In this document: positions 63,309 through 64,000 of the stretch, piece by piece
How positions within the stretch are numbered: the first letter of the stretch is position 1
How the letters are laid out: every line of letters starts with the position of its first letter
NCBI RefSeq assembly: GCF_900111125.1
Contig: NZ_FOGE01000013.1
Location: forward strand, 62,001 to 126,000
Reading direction: 5' to 3'
DNA length: 64,000 bases
Source: Sphingobium sp. YR768
GTDB taxonomy: Bacteria > Pseudomonadota > Alphaproteobacteria > Sphingomonadales > Sphingomonadaceae
Notes under the pieces: generated by a model
Told to the model about the DNA's origin: nothing
The model's database searches: none
What the model saw: only the letters and a program-made list of their open reading frames with translations
Made by a program: the position numbers and the translations under genes

Positions 63309-64000
63309 TCAGTGCGCGTAGATCATCTTGCGCGTCATGCCGCCATCAACGGCAATTTGCTGACCGGTGATGAAGCCGGCGCCATCGGATGCCAGAAACA
63401 GGACAGTTGCGGCGATGTCGGCGGGTTCCCCAACGCGACCAACCGGGTGCTGCTCCCGATCGATCGCACGATGCTCTACGGCTTCACGCGTTTGCGCTTT
63501 CGCCCAAGGCCGCGTCTCGATCCAGCCAGGCAGGATGGCGTTGACCCGGATGTCGGGACCAAGGCTGATTGCTAGAGCATGGGTGAGAGCGCATAAAGCC
63601 CCCTTGGCCGCCGCATAGGCTTCTGTATCGGGCTCCGATTGGATTGCGCGGGTCGACGCCATGATCACGATCGACCCCTTGCTTTGCCGCAGCAGGGGAA
63701 CGGCGGCACGAACCATCAAAAAGGCGCCCGTTACGTGGCTGTCCTGCCATGCCTGCCATTTTTTGAGCTCAAGCTGCTCGATCGGGCCGTTGAGCGGATC
63801 AGCAAGGCCCGCATTGGATACGAGCAGATCAATGCCGTGGGCCGCGTCCCCTTCCCTATTCCATTCGATGATCTTCTCGAACGCCTTTTCGATGTCGCGC
63901 TCGCTGGCGACATCGGCACGAATGACGATAAGGTTTCCCGATGGTAGTTCGCTGCTCAAGCCACGAACCGCCTCGGCGTCGCGATCAAGCACCGCCACGC
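63309..64000 (-). CDS. SDR-family oxidoreductase, N-terminus off the window
   Basis: 229 visible residues. The frame is open to the right edge, so the cofactor loop is outside the window. VAVLDRDAEAV is the end of the second strand; LLVSNAGLADP, MASTRAIQSEPDTEAYAAAKGAL (Ser, YxxxK) and AVDGGMTRKM are clear. It resembles FabG/BDH-like enzymes. Converges on nothing here; 74 bp from the exonuclease gene. Confidence 0.88.
   Translation of the reverse strand, partial: VAVLDRDAEAVRGLSSELPSGNLIVIRADVASERDIEKAFEKIIEWNREGDAAHGIDLLVSNAGLADPLNGPIEQLELKKWQAWQDSHVTGAFLMVRAAVPLLRQSKGSIVIMASTRAIQSEPDTEAYAAAKGALCALTHALAISLGPDIRVNAILPGWIETRPWAKAQTREAVEHRAIDREQHPVGRVGEPADIAATVLFLASDGAGFITGQQIAVDGGMTRKMIYAH

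Overview
The window looks like a GC-rich alphaproteobacterial chromosome, most likely a sphingomonad (Sphingobium/Sphingomonas/Novosphingobium group). The basis is the TonB-dependent receptors, the Ku/LigD pair, MetA-type outer-membrane transporter, GMC oxidoreductases, Tat-exported glycosidases, a DUF1109/NrsF anti-sigma factor, and small proteins of sphingomonad type. This is judged by reading alone; no database was searched. No rRNA, tRNA or CRISPR array was seen.

Layout. (1) 1-3175: Ku (5' end off the window) and LigD, the bacterial non-homologous end-joining pair. (2) 3.3-5.7 kb, minus strand: a small repeat protein, a DUF5818-like remnant, an S1/P1 nuclease, and a scar where the 3' part of a group II intron has replaced the body of a TonB-dependent receptor gene. 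(3) 6.0-14.3 kb: an alcohol/aldehyde oxidation cluster (GMC oxidoreductase, MetA-type transporter, divergent LysR, aldehyde dehydrogenase, second GMC oxidoreductase, aldo/keto reductase). (4) 14.3-23.3 kb: a glycoside-utilisation operon on the minus strand (TonB receptor, GH1, GH78 alpha-L-rhamnosidase, esterase) with a divergent TetR and clear operator and promoter candidates. (5) 23.3-29.6 kb: a minus-strand operon of detoxifying oxidoreductases (DJ-1-like, ABM, Old Yellow Enzyme, hydrolase, SDR, aldehyde dehydrogenase) facing a LysR gene; a Rieske oxygenase remnant lies beyond its end. (6) 30.6-36.9 kb: an IS110 fragment, an ABM/epimerase/CMD operon behind a 34-bp palindrome, a decayed ABC1 kinase, an SDR/TetR divergent pair and an EthD/SDR pair. 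(7) 37-43.4 kb: an ECF sigma factor with NrsF, a membrane protein, Ohr, a flavoprotein disulfide reductase, a racemase and an esterase. (8) 43.4-47.3 kb: LysR facing a second EthD/SDR module with a hydrolase and a VOC protein. (9) 47.5-63.3 kb: Crp/Fnr regulator plus small partner, large catalase, a seven-gene fully overlapping operon for an unknown glycoconjugate, a DUF2383 protein, small proteins, histidine-kinase genes and an exonuclease-BRCT protein. A partial SDR closes the window.

The most unusual items are a hybrid histidine kinase whose N-terminus is a ParD-type ribbon-helix-helix domain (59454-62171), and the seven-gene operon at 51058-57458. That operon combines three or more glycosyltransferases with an acyl-CoA dehydrogenase-like protein, a PIG-L deacetylase and a NodS-like methyltransferase, chemistry reminiscent of Nod-factor or aminoglycoside-type sugar tailoring. 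Much of 23-47 kb has the character of accessory DNA: many short operons each with its own regulator, and several broken genes and mobile-element scars between them.
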